Shown here: positions 1 to 8,290 of the stretch, piece by piece | Layout: every line of letters starts with the position of its first letter | Numbering within the stretch: position 1 is the first letter of the stretch | Assembly (NCBI GenBank): GCA_964545045.1 | Contig: CAZJEN010000005.1 | Location: 1-64,000, forward strand | Length of the DNA stretch: 64,000 nucleotides | DNA from: SIG307 sp964545045 | GTDB lineage: Bacteria > Bacillota > Clostridia > Lachnospirales > Lachnospiraceae | Direction: 5' to 3' | Made by a program: the position numbers and the translations under genes | Notes under the pieces: generated by a model | Database searches by the model: none | Told to the model about the DNA's origin: nothing | Seen by the model: only the letters and a program-made list of their open reading frames with translations

Positions 1-74
1 GTCTTGCACTTTCCTCCAAAAAAAGGTATACTCCTCTTAGAAACATTGGTATTTTACCGGAAAGGACTCTATTT

Positions 75-1316
75 ATGGCTACAATCAAACCTTTTTATTG
101 TATCCGCCCTACCGCGGAGTTGGCACATCGCGTTGCCGCATTACCTTATGATGTATATAATCGCAGCGAGGCGAAAGCTGTTGTTGCAAAGGACTCTCTC
201 TCTTTTTTAAATATCGACCGTGCGGAGACTCAGTTCCCGGATGACGTGGACACCTATGCGGATTGTGTTTACGCAAAGGCAGCCGAGCTTTTAAATGCCC
301 GCATTGCCGACGGCACCTTTGTTACCGACACCACCACCAATTACTATATTTACGAGCTTACCATGGATGGCCGTACCCAGACCGGTATCGTCGCCTGCGC
401 CTCTATCGATGACTACATGAACAATGTTATTAAAAAGCACGAGAATACCCGTGCCGACAAAGAAGAAGACCGCATCCGTCACGTTGATACCTGTAACGCG
501 CAGACCGGTCCGATTTTCCTTGCATACCGCAGAAACGAAACCATTTACTCTGTTGTTGCAAAGACAAAGAAGAACACACCGCTCTATGATTTCACCTCCG
601 AAGACGGCATTACCCACAGAGTTTTCGTAATTTCCGATGCTGCTGATGTAACGGCTGTTTCCGATGCCTTTTCTTCTATAGACAGTATTTATATCGCCGA
701 CGGCCATCACCGTGCCGCTTCCGCTGTCAAGGTAGGCTTAAAGCGTCGCTTAGAAAACCCGGGCTTTGACGGTACCGAGGAGTTTAATTTCTTCTTATCG
801 GTTCTTTTCCCGGAAGATGAATTGAAGATTTTACCGTACAACCGTGTCGTTAAAGATTTAAACGGTCTGACAAAGGAAGCGTTCCTTGACCGCATTGCAC
901 AGGAGTTTATCGTAGAAAAGTTAGGTACAGAAGCATTCCAGCCGGTAAAGAAGGGTACCTTCGGTATGTTCCTTGACGGCAACTGGTATTGTCTTACTGC
1001 AAACGATACCCTGCAGCAGATTACCGACCCCGTAGAGTCTTTGGATGTTTCCTTATTACAGGATTACTTACTTGCTCCAGTTCTCGGCATTGGCGACCCG
1101 CGTACCGATAAGCGTATTGACTTCATCGGCGGTATCAGAGGCCTTGGCGAACTGGAACGCCGTGTAGCCGAAGATATGACCGTGGCATTCTCCATGTATC
1201 CGACCTCCATCGGTGAACTGTTTGCCGTTTCCGACGCCGGACGTCTCATGCCTCCGAAGTCCACCTGGTTTGAGCCGAAGCTTCGCAGCGGACTGTTCAT
1301 TCATAAGCTGAGCTAA
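75..1316 (+). CDS. DUF1015 family protein
   Basis: This 413-residue protein matches the DUF1015 family, whose members are related to the ParB/Srx-fold free-serine kinases SerK and SbnI. The recognisable motif is YIADGHHRAAS at about residues 210-220, where DGHHR is the family's likely active-site signature. It is soluble, with no signal peptide or membrane segment. The start is supported by AAAGGA eight bases upstream of ATG. In many Clostridia this gene follows serC and serA, so a role tied to serine synthesis is plausible, but the upstream neighbours lie outside the window. The 74 bases before it show only its ribosome site. The family assignment is fairly sure; the enzymatic role is inference. 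Confidence 0.85.
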   Translation: MATIKPFYCIRPTAELAHRVAALPYDVYNRSEAKAVVAKDSLSFLNIDRAETQFPDDVDTYADCVYAKAAELLNARIADGTFVTDTTTNYYIYELTMDGRTQTGIVACASIDDYMNNVIKKHENTRADKEEDRIRHVDTCNAQTGPIFLAYRRNETIYSVVAKTKKNTPLYDFTSEDGITHRVFVISDAADVTAVSDAFSSIDSIYIADGHHRAASAVKVGLKRRLENPGFDGTEEFNFFLSVLFPEDELKILPYNRVVKDLNGLTKEAFLDRIAQEFIVEKLGTEAFQPVKKGTFGMFLDGNWYCLTANDTLQQITDPVESLDVSLLQDYLLAPVLGIGDPRTDKRIDFIGGIRGLGELERRVAEDMTVAFSMYPTSIGELFAVSDAGRLMPPKSTWFEPKLRSGLFIHKLS

Positions 1317-1361
1317 GTTCTTTTCCAACAAAACTATAGCCCCTATAAATAAATCATTTAC

Positions 1362-1396
1362 AAAATCCCGAAGGTTTTACCCCTTCGGGATTTCTT
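1362..1396 (+). terminator. Intrinsic terminator after DUF1015 gene
   Basis: A 12-bp stem (1363-1374 with 1382-1393) around a short loop lies about 45 bases after the stop codon. The 3' side continues as TTTC, a modest T-run. It probably ends the DUF1015 transcript. Confidence 0.7.
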
Positions 1397-1420
1397 ATAT
1401 AAAGGAAAAGCTCGGAACAA

Positions 1421-1548
1421 AGAGTTTTGCCTGCGAAACTCTCGCGCCGAGCGCGGTCGCTTGCGACATCTTCCAATCGCGCGAGTGCGCATCCCGCGGA
1501 GCTCTTTTTGTGTGATAGGAAATTGCGCAATTTCCTATCACACAAAAA
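1421..1548. repeat. Family A intergenic repeat, copy 1, with palindrome
   Basis: The core at 1421-1504 is almost identical to 47134-47216 and partly to 34054-34094. It contains a small hairpin (AGAGTTT/AAACTCT), an outer CTCGCGC/GCGCGAG pair and an inner GTCGCTTGCGAC hairpin. It is joined to a perfect 44-bp palindrome at 1505-1548 with no loop. One palindrome end is the T-run of the terminator at 1544-1580. The core is richer in G+C than its surroundings. No protein is encoded. Its nature (mobile element, regulatory RNA or decay product) is unknown. Confidence 0.8.
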
Positions 1549-1580
1549 AGCGGCCTGCACCGGGGATGGTGCAAGCCGCA
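1544..1580 (-). terminator. Intrinsic terminator of the GH11-CE4 gene
   Basis: A 12-bp GC-rich stem (1550-1561 with 1568-1579, one mismatch) is followed on the minus strand by six T. It lies 26 bases after the stop of the gene at 1606-4386. Confidence 0.9.
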
Positions 1581-1605
1581 TCTAATTTCTTACTCTAATT
1601 CGGAT

Positions 1606-4386
1606 CTAGTTGTATACGTTAGACCAAATCTTATTCTCTACGTTAGCATTCTTTCCCTTGTACTCGAACAACTGGCTCATGGTTACAAACTGATAACCCT
1701 GATTCTTCAAGTTCTCAATAATGGTCGGAAGCGCATTCACGGTATTGGTATTGCCCTGGAAATCATGGAGCAAAATAATCTGACCGTCTGCTACACCACT
1801 AACTACAGAGTTTGCAATCTGACTAGAGGAGCTGGTGCCATCCCAGTCATTGTGCATGGTACCCTGAACAAATGCCATATCAATTGCACTGTACATGGTG
1901 CTATTTACAGAGATGTACGGCGGACGGAAGAACTTCGGCGTCTGGCCGGTGTACTGCTTAATCAGATTATTGGTCTGATTAATCTCATTCTGAATTGCAC
2001 TCCAGGACATGGTGGTCATATCACTGTGGGTGTAAGAATGATTTGCAAGCTCATGACCGGAGCTGTTCTGTCTCTGTAAAATGGACTTCGTATTGTTGTT
2101 AATGTTCTGACCGATCAAGAAGAACGTAGCCTTAACATCATACTTATCCAAAATGTCTAAAACCTGACTCGTCGTGGAAGACGGACCGTCATCAAAGGTT
2201 AAAGCAATCATCTTGCCGTTCGGATTGATAGAGCTGCTTCCGCTGTTGGAGCTTCCGGAAGAACTGCTACCGTTGTCAGTGCTTACAGAACCTGCAGCAC
2301 TGATGGTTAACTTATCAATATAAGCGTCCCACTGACCGTCATCTGCGGTTACAACAAGCTTTACAGTCTGGTTTCCGGTACCATGAGACACATTGGAAAT
2401 GGTATACTCAGCAACATTTGCGTCACCGTAGTAGAACGTACCAACCGTGCTGCCGCCGATTACAAGATCAACCTTTGCCATATTGTCGCCATTGGATGCA
2501 CCTCTTAAGGTGAAGTCATGGCTACCCTCAGAAAAATACTGAGTATAAGATACTGCATCATTATTTGCATATAAAGCTACGCCGTTGAACGGAGAGCTTA
2601 CATTGCCGGTGTACTGACCGGACTTGGTCATATCCTCACACTCCTTGGAGTTTGAGGTAGAAGCGGTTCCGCCGGAAGTAGTTCCGCTGCTGGTATTTCC
2701 GGAAGAAGTATTACCACTGCTGGTATTGCCGCCAGAGGTTGTTCCGCTGCTGGTGTTACCACTGGAGGAAGAACCACCGTTAATAGTTAACTTATCAAGA
2801 TAAGCATCCCACTGACCGTCATCTGCAGATACCACAAGCTTAACGGTCTGGTTACCGGTTCCGGTAGATACATTCTCAATCACGAAATCTGCAACATTTG
2901 CATCACCGTAATAGAAGGTACCCTTCTTCTCGTTACCGATGTACAGGTCAACCTGTGCCATGTTGTCACCGTTGGATGCACCGGTTAAGGTGAAGGTGTT
3001 GGTTCCGCTGGTGAAGTTCTGCGTATAAGATACTGCATCGTCGTTTGCATATAAAGCTACGCCATTGAACGGAGAGCTGATGTTTCCGGTATACTGACCG
3101 GACTTGGTCATATTCTCACATTCCATAGTTGCACCGGTATTGGTGGTGCCACCGGAGATGTTTCCACCAGAGGTGTTTCCGCCAGAGGTATTACCGCCGG
3201 AAGTGTTGCCACTGGAAGTATTACCGCCGGAAGAACTTCCTCCTGCAGATACTCCGCTACCGCCGATAATAAGGCAGTCTGCATATAAATCCCAGCTACC
3301 TGTATCTGCAGTCATTCTCAACTCAACCTTCTGGTTACCGGTTCCGTGGGTTACGCCCTTAATGGTGTATTCTGCGGTATTTGCATCACCATAATAGAAG
3401 GTACCCTTCTTTTCGCCGCCGATATATAAATCAACTTCTGCCAACTCGTCACCGTTGGATGCTCCTCTTAAGGAGAAATCATGGGTGCCGGAAGTAAAAT
3501 TCACAGTCGTAGAAACGGCATCGTCGTTTCCGTAAAGCGCAACACCGTTGAACGGATTGCTGATGGTACCGGTGTACTGACCGGACTTGGTCATGCTCTC
3601 ACACTCGATTACAGTACCCTGATTGGTGCCCGGTGCACTGCTTGAGCTGTCGCCGGAAGAGCTACTGCCGGAAGAAGAACTTCCGCTACTGCTGCTACCG
3701 CCAACAGTGATATCAAACTTGTAAACATCTGCCCAACCGCTGCTCTGATAACCTTCTACAGTAAGTGCTGCCTCATACATGAGACCCATCTTCATACCCA
3801 TACGTTCCCAAGCCTTAAAGTGCTCGCTTACGGAAATGGTACCGCTGGTACGCTTGGATGTACGTACGCTCCAGTACTGCTGGAAGGTGGTGTTACCGTC
3901 GATGGACGGCTGATTTACACGAGTGGTCTCGTATACGTCATAGGTACCGCCGTCTACGGTAATGGTTCCCTTGGAGGTTGCTCCCGGCGGACGCCAGGTT
4001 CCCCAGCTGTCTACGATGTAGTACTCTACGAGCGGATTTCTGCACCATCCGTATACACAGAGGTAAGAATTACCGTTCGGCTGGTAGTCTACACCATAAT
4101 TTACCGTAATGTTACCAAGTTGGGAGTAAGTCTTCGTACAATCCCACTTAATACCCTTACGGAAAAGTGCGTTGCCGATGTTCTCCCACCAGCACTCGAA
4201 GAGCCCATTTCCCTTCAAAGTCATGCTGGTATCGCCGTAGTCTTTCCACAGCTCATAATTGTAGGCACCTTCGGTACCTGTTGCGTTGTTGTACAATACG
4301 TTGGCAGCATCTGCCTTATTTGCCGGTACAACAACCTGCAAGCATAATACTAATGCAAGCAGTAAACCCTTTAGTTTTTTGCTCAT
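1606..4386 (-). CDS. Secreted GH11 xylanase - CBM36 x3 - CE4 acetylxylan esterase
   Basis: This 926-residue multidomain enzyme should hydrolyse and deacetylate xylan outside the cell. A signal peptide spans residues 1-28. A GH11 endo-1,4-beta-xylanase follows (about 29-230): the nucleophile is Glu121 in PLVEYYIVDSWG and the acid/base is Glu211 in VEGYQSSG. Three CBM36-like xylan-binding modules (about 259-376, 421-537 and 581-697) are separated by Ser/Gly/Asn/Thr linkers. A CE4/NodB polysaccharide deacetylase ends the protein (about 724-915), with TFDDGP (Asp732, Asp733), HSYTH (His783, His787), RPPY (821-824) and LLHD (His874). No dockerin or sortase signal is visible, so it is probably a free enzyme. 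AAGGAGGT precedes the ATG by about ten bases. The next gene upstream is its shorter paralogue with a matching promoter. The domain calls are confident; specificity of the esterase for acetylxylan is inferred from the xylanase fusion. Confidence 0.95.
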   Translation of the reverse strand: MSKKLKGLLLALVLCLQVVVPANKADAANVLYNNATGTEGAYNYELWKDYGDTSMTLKGNGLFECWWENIGNALFRKGIKWDCTKTYSQLGNITVNYGVDYQPNGNSYLCVYGWCRNPLVEYYIVDSWGTWRPPGATSKGTITVDGGTYDVYETTRVNQPSIDGNTTFQQYWSVRTSKRTSGTISVSEHFKAWERMGMKMGLMYEAALTVEGYQSSGWADVYKFDITVGGSSSSGSSSSGSSSSGDSSSSAPGTNQGTVIECESMTKSGQYTGTISNPFNGVALYGNDDAVSTTVNFTSGTHDFSLRGASNGDELAEVDLYIGGEKKGTFYYGDANTAEYTIKGVTHGTGNQKVELRMTADTGSWDLYADCLIIGGSGVSAGGSSSGGNTSSGNTSGGNTSGGNTSGGNISGGTTNTGATMECENMTKSGQYTGNISSPFNGVALYANDDAVSYTQNFTSGTNTFTLTGASNGDNMAQVDLYIGNEKKGTFYYGDANVADFVIENVSTGTGNQTVKLVVSADDGQWDAYLDKLTINGGSSSSGNTSSGTTSGGNTSSGNTSSGNTSSGTTSGGTASTSNSKECEDMTKSGQYTGNVSSPFNGVALYANNDAVSYTQYFSEGSHDFTLRGASNGDNMAKVDLVIGGSTVGTFYYGDANVAEYTISNVSHGTGNQTVKLVVTADDGQWDAYIDKLTISAAGSVSTDNGSSSSGSSNSGSSSINPNGKMIALTFDDGPSSTTSQVLDILDKYDVKATFFLIGQNINNNTKSILQRQNSSGHELANHSYTHSDMTTMSWSAIQNEINQTNNLIKQYTGQTPKFFRPPYISVNSTMYSAIDMAFVQGTMHNDWDGTSSSSQIANSVVSGVADGQIILLHDFQGNTNTVNALPTIIENLKNQGYQFVTMSQLFEYKGKNANVENKIWSNVYN

Positions 4387-4416
4387 AGCAAAAATACCTC
4401 CTTTCTCGCAAGAAAT

Positions 4417-4445
4417 AGATTACCATTTTTTGTACAATTTGTAAA
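4417..4445 (-). promoter_or_regulatory. Promoter of the GH11-CE4 gene
   Basis: TTTACA (4440-4445) and TAATCT (4417-4422) are separated by 17 bases on the minus strand. The surrounding sequence closely matches the promoter of the paralogue at 6032-6060, which suggests the promoter was duplicated with the gene. Confidence 0.6.
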
Positions 4446-4577
4446 GTATTTTTTAATAATTTTACGATATTTTGTTGATTTTTTACGACATACCTGTCGA
4501 AACCGCACATATCGTCACGATTCCATTGAGGAAAATGTACAGTTTTCTTGATTTTGTCGCACATTTCTTGTTAAATT

Positions 4578-4806
4578 CGTGCAGGCGGCGCGCTTCGCGC
4601 TTACCCACGACCGAGCGACTCCGTCGCTCGGTCGTGGGCGCGTTCGCATCATCGTTTTTTTCCGTGCAGGCCGCGCTTCGCACCGCCCTCGCACTTCGCG
4701 ACACAGTCGCTCGGTCGTGGGCGCGTTCGCATTTCGCCGTCTTATGCAAACAAGCTTGCAACATCGGCTCAATGCTCACTTTGCCTGCACGGACATTGCC
4801 TGCACG
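4578..4806. repeat. Family B intergenic repeat, copy 1
   Basis: This element starts with CGTGCAGGC and ends with GCCTGCACG, so its ends are inverted repeats. Inside are two units. The first has a 16-bp perfect stem with a three-base loop (4604-4619 with 4623-4638); the second has the related CGAC...GTCGCTCGGTCGTGGG hairpin. A distal module follows (AAGCTTGC, then CTCAATGCTCACTTTGCC). It abuts the terminator of the GH11 gene at 4872. The 4387-4871 gap otherwise holds only the upstream gene's promoter. Open reading frames across the element have no family resemblance. Confidence 0.85.
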
Positions 4807-4840
4807 CAAGAAAGGCGTCAACCCATTCGGATTGACGCCT
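4807..4840 (-). terminator. Intrinsic terminator of the shorter GH11 gene
   Basis: AGGCGTCAA (4813-4821) pairs with TTGACGCCT (4832-4840). On the minus strand it is followed by TTTCTTG and then directly by the end of the family B repeat. Confidence 0.8.
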
Positions 4841-4871
4841 CTGCAATATTCTTATTAAGTTCGATACATTA

Positions 4872-6002
4872 CTACCATCTCAAGTAGTCGATGTAAGCAT
4901 CCCAAGTGCCGTCATCTGCCGTACATCTTAATTCAATCGTCTGATTGCCGGTTCCGTGAGATACATTCTTAATGGTGTACTCTGCCGGATACGAACCACC
5001 ATAGTAGAAAGTACCCTTGTACTGACCGCCGATATACAAATCAACTCTGGCCATTTTGTCATTGTTAGAGCAACCTCTTAAGGTAAAGTCGTGAGTACCG
5101 TATGCAAAATACTGATTGAAAGAAACCTTGTCATTATTTGCATATAATGCAACACCGTTAAACGGATTGCTGATATTTCCGGTATACTGACCGCTCTTAG
5201 TCATAGCCTCACACTGCTTGGAGTTGCTGTTGGTCAGTCCGCTAGAACTGCTTCCGCTGGAGCTACTTCCGCTACTGCTGCTTCCGCTGGAGCTGCTTCC
5301 GGAAGAAGTGCTGCCGCCGACAGCAATGTCAAACTTGTAAACATCCGCCCAACCGCTGCTCTGATAACCCTCAACAGTAAGTGCTGCCTCATACATGAGA
5401 CCCATTCTCATACCCATGTTCTCCCAAGCCTTAAAATGCTCGGTTACGGAAATGGTACCGCTGGTACGCTTCTGCTGACGAACGCTCCAGTACTGCTTAA
5501 ACGTGGTGTTACCGTCGATGGACGGCTGATTGTAACGAGTGGTTTCATAAACATCATAAGCACCACCGTCTACATAGATGGTTCCCTTGGAGTTTGCTCC
5601 CGGCGGACGCCAGGTTCCCCAGCTGTCTACGATGTAATACTCTACAAGCGGATTTCTGCACCATCCGTATACACAAAGGTAAGAATTACCGTTCGGCTGA
5701 TAATTTACGCCGTAGTTTACGGTAATGTTACCAAGCTGGGAATACGTCTTCGTACAATCCCACTTTACACCCTTACGGAATAATGCGTTTCCGATGTTTT
5801 CCCACCAACACTCGAAGAGCCCATTTCCCTTCAAAGTCATGCTGGTGCTACCATAGTCTTTCCACAACTCGTAATTGTAGTTTCCTTCTCTACCGGTTGC
5901 GTTGTTGTACAATACGGTTGCCGCATCTGCCTTTGCAGCCGGAACAACCACCTGAAGGCACAATACCAATGCCAACAGTAAACCCTTTAGTTTTTTGCTC
6001 AT
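4872..6002 (-). CDS. Secreted GH11 endo-1,4-beta-xylanase with one CBM36
   Basis: This 376-residue secreted xylanase has a signal peptide (1-28), a GH11 catalytic domain (about 29-230) with Glu121 in PLVEYY and Glu211 in VEGYQSSG, a GSSSS-repeat linker (about 231-255) and one C-terminal CBM36-like module (about 262-376). The module ends in the pattern TADDGTWDAYIDYL typical of CBM36. It is nearly identical to the N-terminal part of the 926-residue protein downstream, so the two arose by tandem duplication followed by gain or loss of modules. AAGGAGGT lies about ten bases before ATG. Each gene has its own promoter and terminator, so they need not be co-transcribed. The function is confident. 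Confidence 0.95.
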   Translation of the reverse strand: MSKKLKGLLLALVLCLQVVVPAAKADAATVLYNNATGREGNYNYELWKDYGSTSMTLKGNGLFECWWENIGNALFRKGVKWDCTKTYSQLGNITVNYGVNYQPNGNSYLCVYGWCRNPLVEYYIVDSWGTWRPPGANSKGTIYVDGGAYDVYETTRYNQPSIDGNTTFKQYWSVRQQKRTSGTISVTEHFKAWENMGMRMGLMYEAALTVEGYQSSGWADVYKFDIAVGGSTSSGSSSSGSSSSGSSSSGSSSSGLTNSNSKQCEAMTKSGQYTGNISNPFNGVALYANNDKVSFNQYFAYGTHDFTLRGCSNNDKMARVDLYIGGQYKGTFYYGGSYPAEYTIKNVSHGTGNQTIELRCTADDGTWDAYIDYLRW

Positions 6003-6031
6003 TGCAAAAATACCTCCTTTCTTGCAAGCTC

Positions 6032-6060
6032 AGAATATCATCTTTTGTGCAACTTGTAAA
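6032..6060 (-). promoter_or_regulatory. Promoter of the shorter GH11 gene
   Basis: TTTACA (6055-6060) and TATTCT (6032-6037) are 17 bases apart on the minus strand, and the spacer resembles that of the paralogue's promoter at 4417-4445. The rest of the 6003-6322 gap is AT-rich, with the exporter terminator at 6275-6315 and nothing else I can identify. Confidence 0.65.
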
Positions 6061-6274
6061 GTATAATCTATTTTTTAACATACTTTTTTGTCTATTTTGC
6101 ACAACTCTTCAAGCCAGCTTTTTGTCTAAGTGTACGTAAACTATACAACTATATGTATTATTTTCTGTTCTTTCTCTCCATTGTCCGTCCATCATATTTA
6201 TTGTGGTATAAAGTTGCACAATATACACGATGTTGTATTATTAATATTTTAAAAACATATTCGCATTTCTCTAT

Positions 6275-6315
6275 AAAAAAAAAACGGAATCTCCTTCTTT
6301 CGAAAAAGATTCCGT
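6275..6315 (-). terminator. Intrinsic terminator of the ABC exporter operon
   Basis: ACGGAATCT (6284-6292) pairs with AGATTCCGT (6307-6315). On the minus strand it is followed by a run of about ten T. Confidence 0.9.
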
Positions 6316-6322
6316 CTTTCTT

Positions 6323-8290
6323 TTATTCCAACTCAAAGGCACCCGTATACAAGCGGTAATAAGTGCCCTTTTCCGCAATCAGCTTCTCGTGATTACCCTT
6401 CTCGATAATATGACCGTGGTCAAGCACCATAATCACATCGGAATTCTTAACCGTGGACAACCGGTGTGCAATAACAAACACGGTACGTCCTTCCATCAAA
6501 GAATCCATACCCTTTTGTACAATTGCCTCGGTACGGGTATCGATGGAGGAGGTTGCCTCATCCAGAATCATTACCGGCGGATCTGCCACCGCTGCTCTTG
6601 CAATGGCAAGCAGCTGACGCTGTCCCTGGGACAGATTGGCTCCGTTTCCGGAAAGTTCCGTCTCATACCCCTTCGGCAGACGGGTAATAAAATCGTCCGC
6701 ACCCGCAAGCTTTGCTGCCGCAATACACTCTTCATCCGTTGCATCCAACTTGCCGTAACGAATATTTTCCATAACCGTACCGGTAAACAGATTCGTCTCC
6801 TGCAATACAATGCCGAGAGAGCGGCGCAGGTCAGCTTTCTTAATCTTATTGATATTGATACCGTCATAACGAATCTTTCCGTCCGCAATATCATAAAAAC
6901 GGTTAATCAAATTGGTGATGGTGGTCTTTCCCGCACCGGTAGCACCTACAAAGGCCACCTTCTGCCCCGGCTCCGCAAACACGGAAACATTGTGCAGCAC
7001 CATCTTATCCTCTTCATAGCCGAAGTCAACTTCGTTTAACCGCACATCCCCCCGAAGCAGTGTATAAGTCACGCTTCCGTCTGCCTGATGCGGATGCTTC
7101 CATGCCCAAGTACCGGTACGCTTTTCGCTTTCCGTAATGGTTCCGTCCGGTGCCACCACCGCATTTACCAGGGTAACATAACCGTCGTCCACTTCCGGAG
7201 CCTCATCAATCAACGTAAAAATACGCTCTGCGCCCGCAAGACCCATGACAATGGAATTCACCTGTTGGGACACCTGGCTGATATTTCCGGTAAACTGTCG
7301 GGTCATATTTAAGAACGGCACAATCAAGCTGATGGAAAAAACTTCTCCGGACAGACTCACGTTGGTTACATCGGAAAGCAAGAATGCGCCCCCCGCCAAA
7401 GCCACAATAACATACAATACATTACCGATATTATTTAAAATCGGCATCAGCATATTGGCATACTGATTCGCTCTCTTCGCATCCTCGTAAAGAGCCTCGT
7501 TAATTGCATCAAAATCCGCACCGCTCTGCTTTTCGTGACAGAATACTTTCACTACCTTCTGACCGTTCATCATTTCTTCGATAAAGCCTTCGGTACGTCC
7601 CACCGCCTTCTGCTGACGAATAAAGTACAATGCGGAACGACCGCCGATTGCCTTTGTAACCACCGACATAACCGCAACACCGGCCAGGATAATCAGCGCC
7701 ATCCAAACACTGTAATACACCATAAGGAAAAGTGCGGTAGAGATGGAAACCACTGCACGAATCAAGCTCGGTAGCGACTGGGACACCAGTTGGCGCAGCG
7801 TATCTACGTCATTGGTATAGTGACTCATAATATCGCCGTGGCCATTTTGATCGAAGTACTTAATCGGTAAATTTTGCATACGGTCAAACATCTCTCCGCG
7901 CATCTTCTTCAAATATCCCTGGGTCAAAATCGCTCCCAGCTGTGCGGACAGAAACTCTGCCGCAATAGACAACACATAGAAAAATGCCAACAACAATACC
8001 CATTTCAAAATCTCGCTCTTAGCACTCGTCCAATCTCCGATTCCGGAATATTCTTCAATTACCGCAATTACTTTCTGCATGAATACCGCAGGCACAGAAC
8101 TGACAATTGCCGAAAACACAATACAGAACAGGATGACCGGTACCAATACCGGATAGAATTGGAACAGCATCACAATAAGGCGCTTTAACATCCCCTTATT
8201 CATCTTCGGCTTACCGCCCGGCATCTTCCCGTCTGCCGGCATTCCCTTTGCATCTGCCTTCTTTAACATTTCGTCCTTCTTATTCGGCAT
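6323..8290 (-). CDS. ABC exporter half-transporter, canonical ATP site
   Basis: This protein is the second half of a probable heterodimeric multidrug-type ABC exporter (LmrD/BmrD class). From the chosen start it has 655 residues: a cytoplasmic Lys/Met/Gly-rich leader, a six-helix membrane domain (about 35-355) and an ATPase domain. The Walker A motif is GATGAGKTT with Lys455, the signature is LSQGQ (553-557), and the Walker B motif LDEATSS has the normal catalytic Glu. The linker before the ATPase carries an unusual insert at about 365-415. I chose ATG 8290 because GGGAGG lies eight bases upstream and it overlaps the previous gene by 11 bases; an earlier ATG at 8362 lies inside that gene. The substrate cannot be told. 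Confidence 0.88.
   Translation of the reverse strand: MPNKKDEMLKKADAKGMPADGKMPGGKPKMNKGMLKRLIVMLFQFYPVLVPVILFCIVFSAIVSSVPAVFMQKVIAVIEEYSGIGDWTSAKSEILKWVLLLAFFYVLSIAAEFLSAQLGAILTQGYLKKMRGEMFDRMQNLPIKYFDQNGHGDIMSHYTNDVDTLRQLVSQSLPSLIRAVVSISTALFLMVYYSVWMALIILAGVAVMSVVTKAIGGRSALYFIRQQKAVGRTEGFIEEMMNGQKVVKVFCHEKQSGADFDAINEALYEDAKRANQYANMLMPILNNIGNVLYVIVALAGGAFLLSDVTNVSLSGEVFSISLIVPFLNMTRQFTGNISQVSQQVNSIVMGLAGAERIFTLIDEAPEVDDGYVTLVNAVVAPDGTITESEKRTGTWAWKHPHQADGSVTYTLLRGDVRLNEVDFGYEEDKMVLHNVSVFAEPGQKVAFVGATGAGKTTITNLINRFYDIADGKIRYDGININKIKKADLRRSLGIVLQETNLFTGTVMENIRYGKLDATDEECIAAAKLAGADDFITRLPKGYETELSGNGANLSQGQRQLLAIARAAVADPPVMILDEATSSIDTRTEAIVQKGMDSLMEGRTVFVIAHRLSTVKNSDVIMVLDHGHIIEKGNHEKLIAEKGTYYRLYTGAFELE

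Noticed and set aside
1354..1581. Open frame over the family A repeat
   Set aside because: It consists of the repeat, palindrome and a terminator, with no ribosome site.
3104..3394. Pro/Glu/Val-rich frame opposite the xylanase linker
   Set aside because: It is the reverse reading of a Ser/Gly/Thr linker repeat in a real gene.
4578..4806. Riboswitch
   Set aside because: It follows the terminator of one gene and lies far from a start codon, and repeats elsewhere in unrelated contexts; no known aptamer pattern was seen.
4472..4887. Several open frames across the family B repeat (also at 30560-31100 and 39681-40154)
   Set aside because: The hairpin-rich repeat is open in many frames on both strands. 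The translations are low-complexity (Arg/Ser/Ala-rich) and match each other only because the DNA is repeated.
6061..6274. Hidden small gene or RNA in the AT-rich gap upstream of the GH11 gene
   Set aside because: No ribosome site with a credible frame and no terminator-bounded transcript was found.
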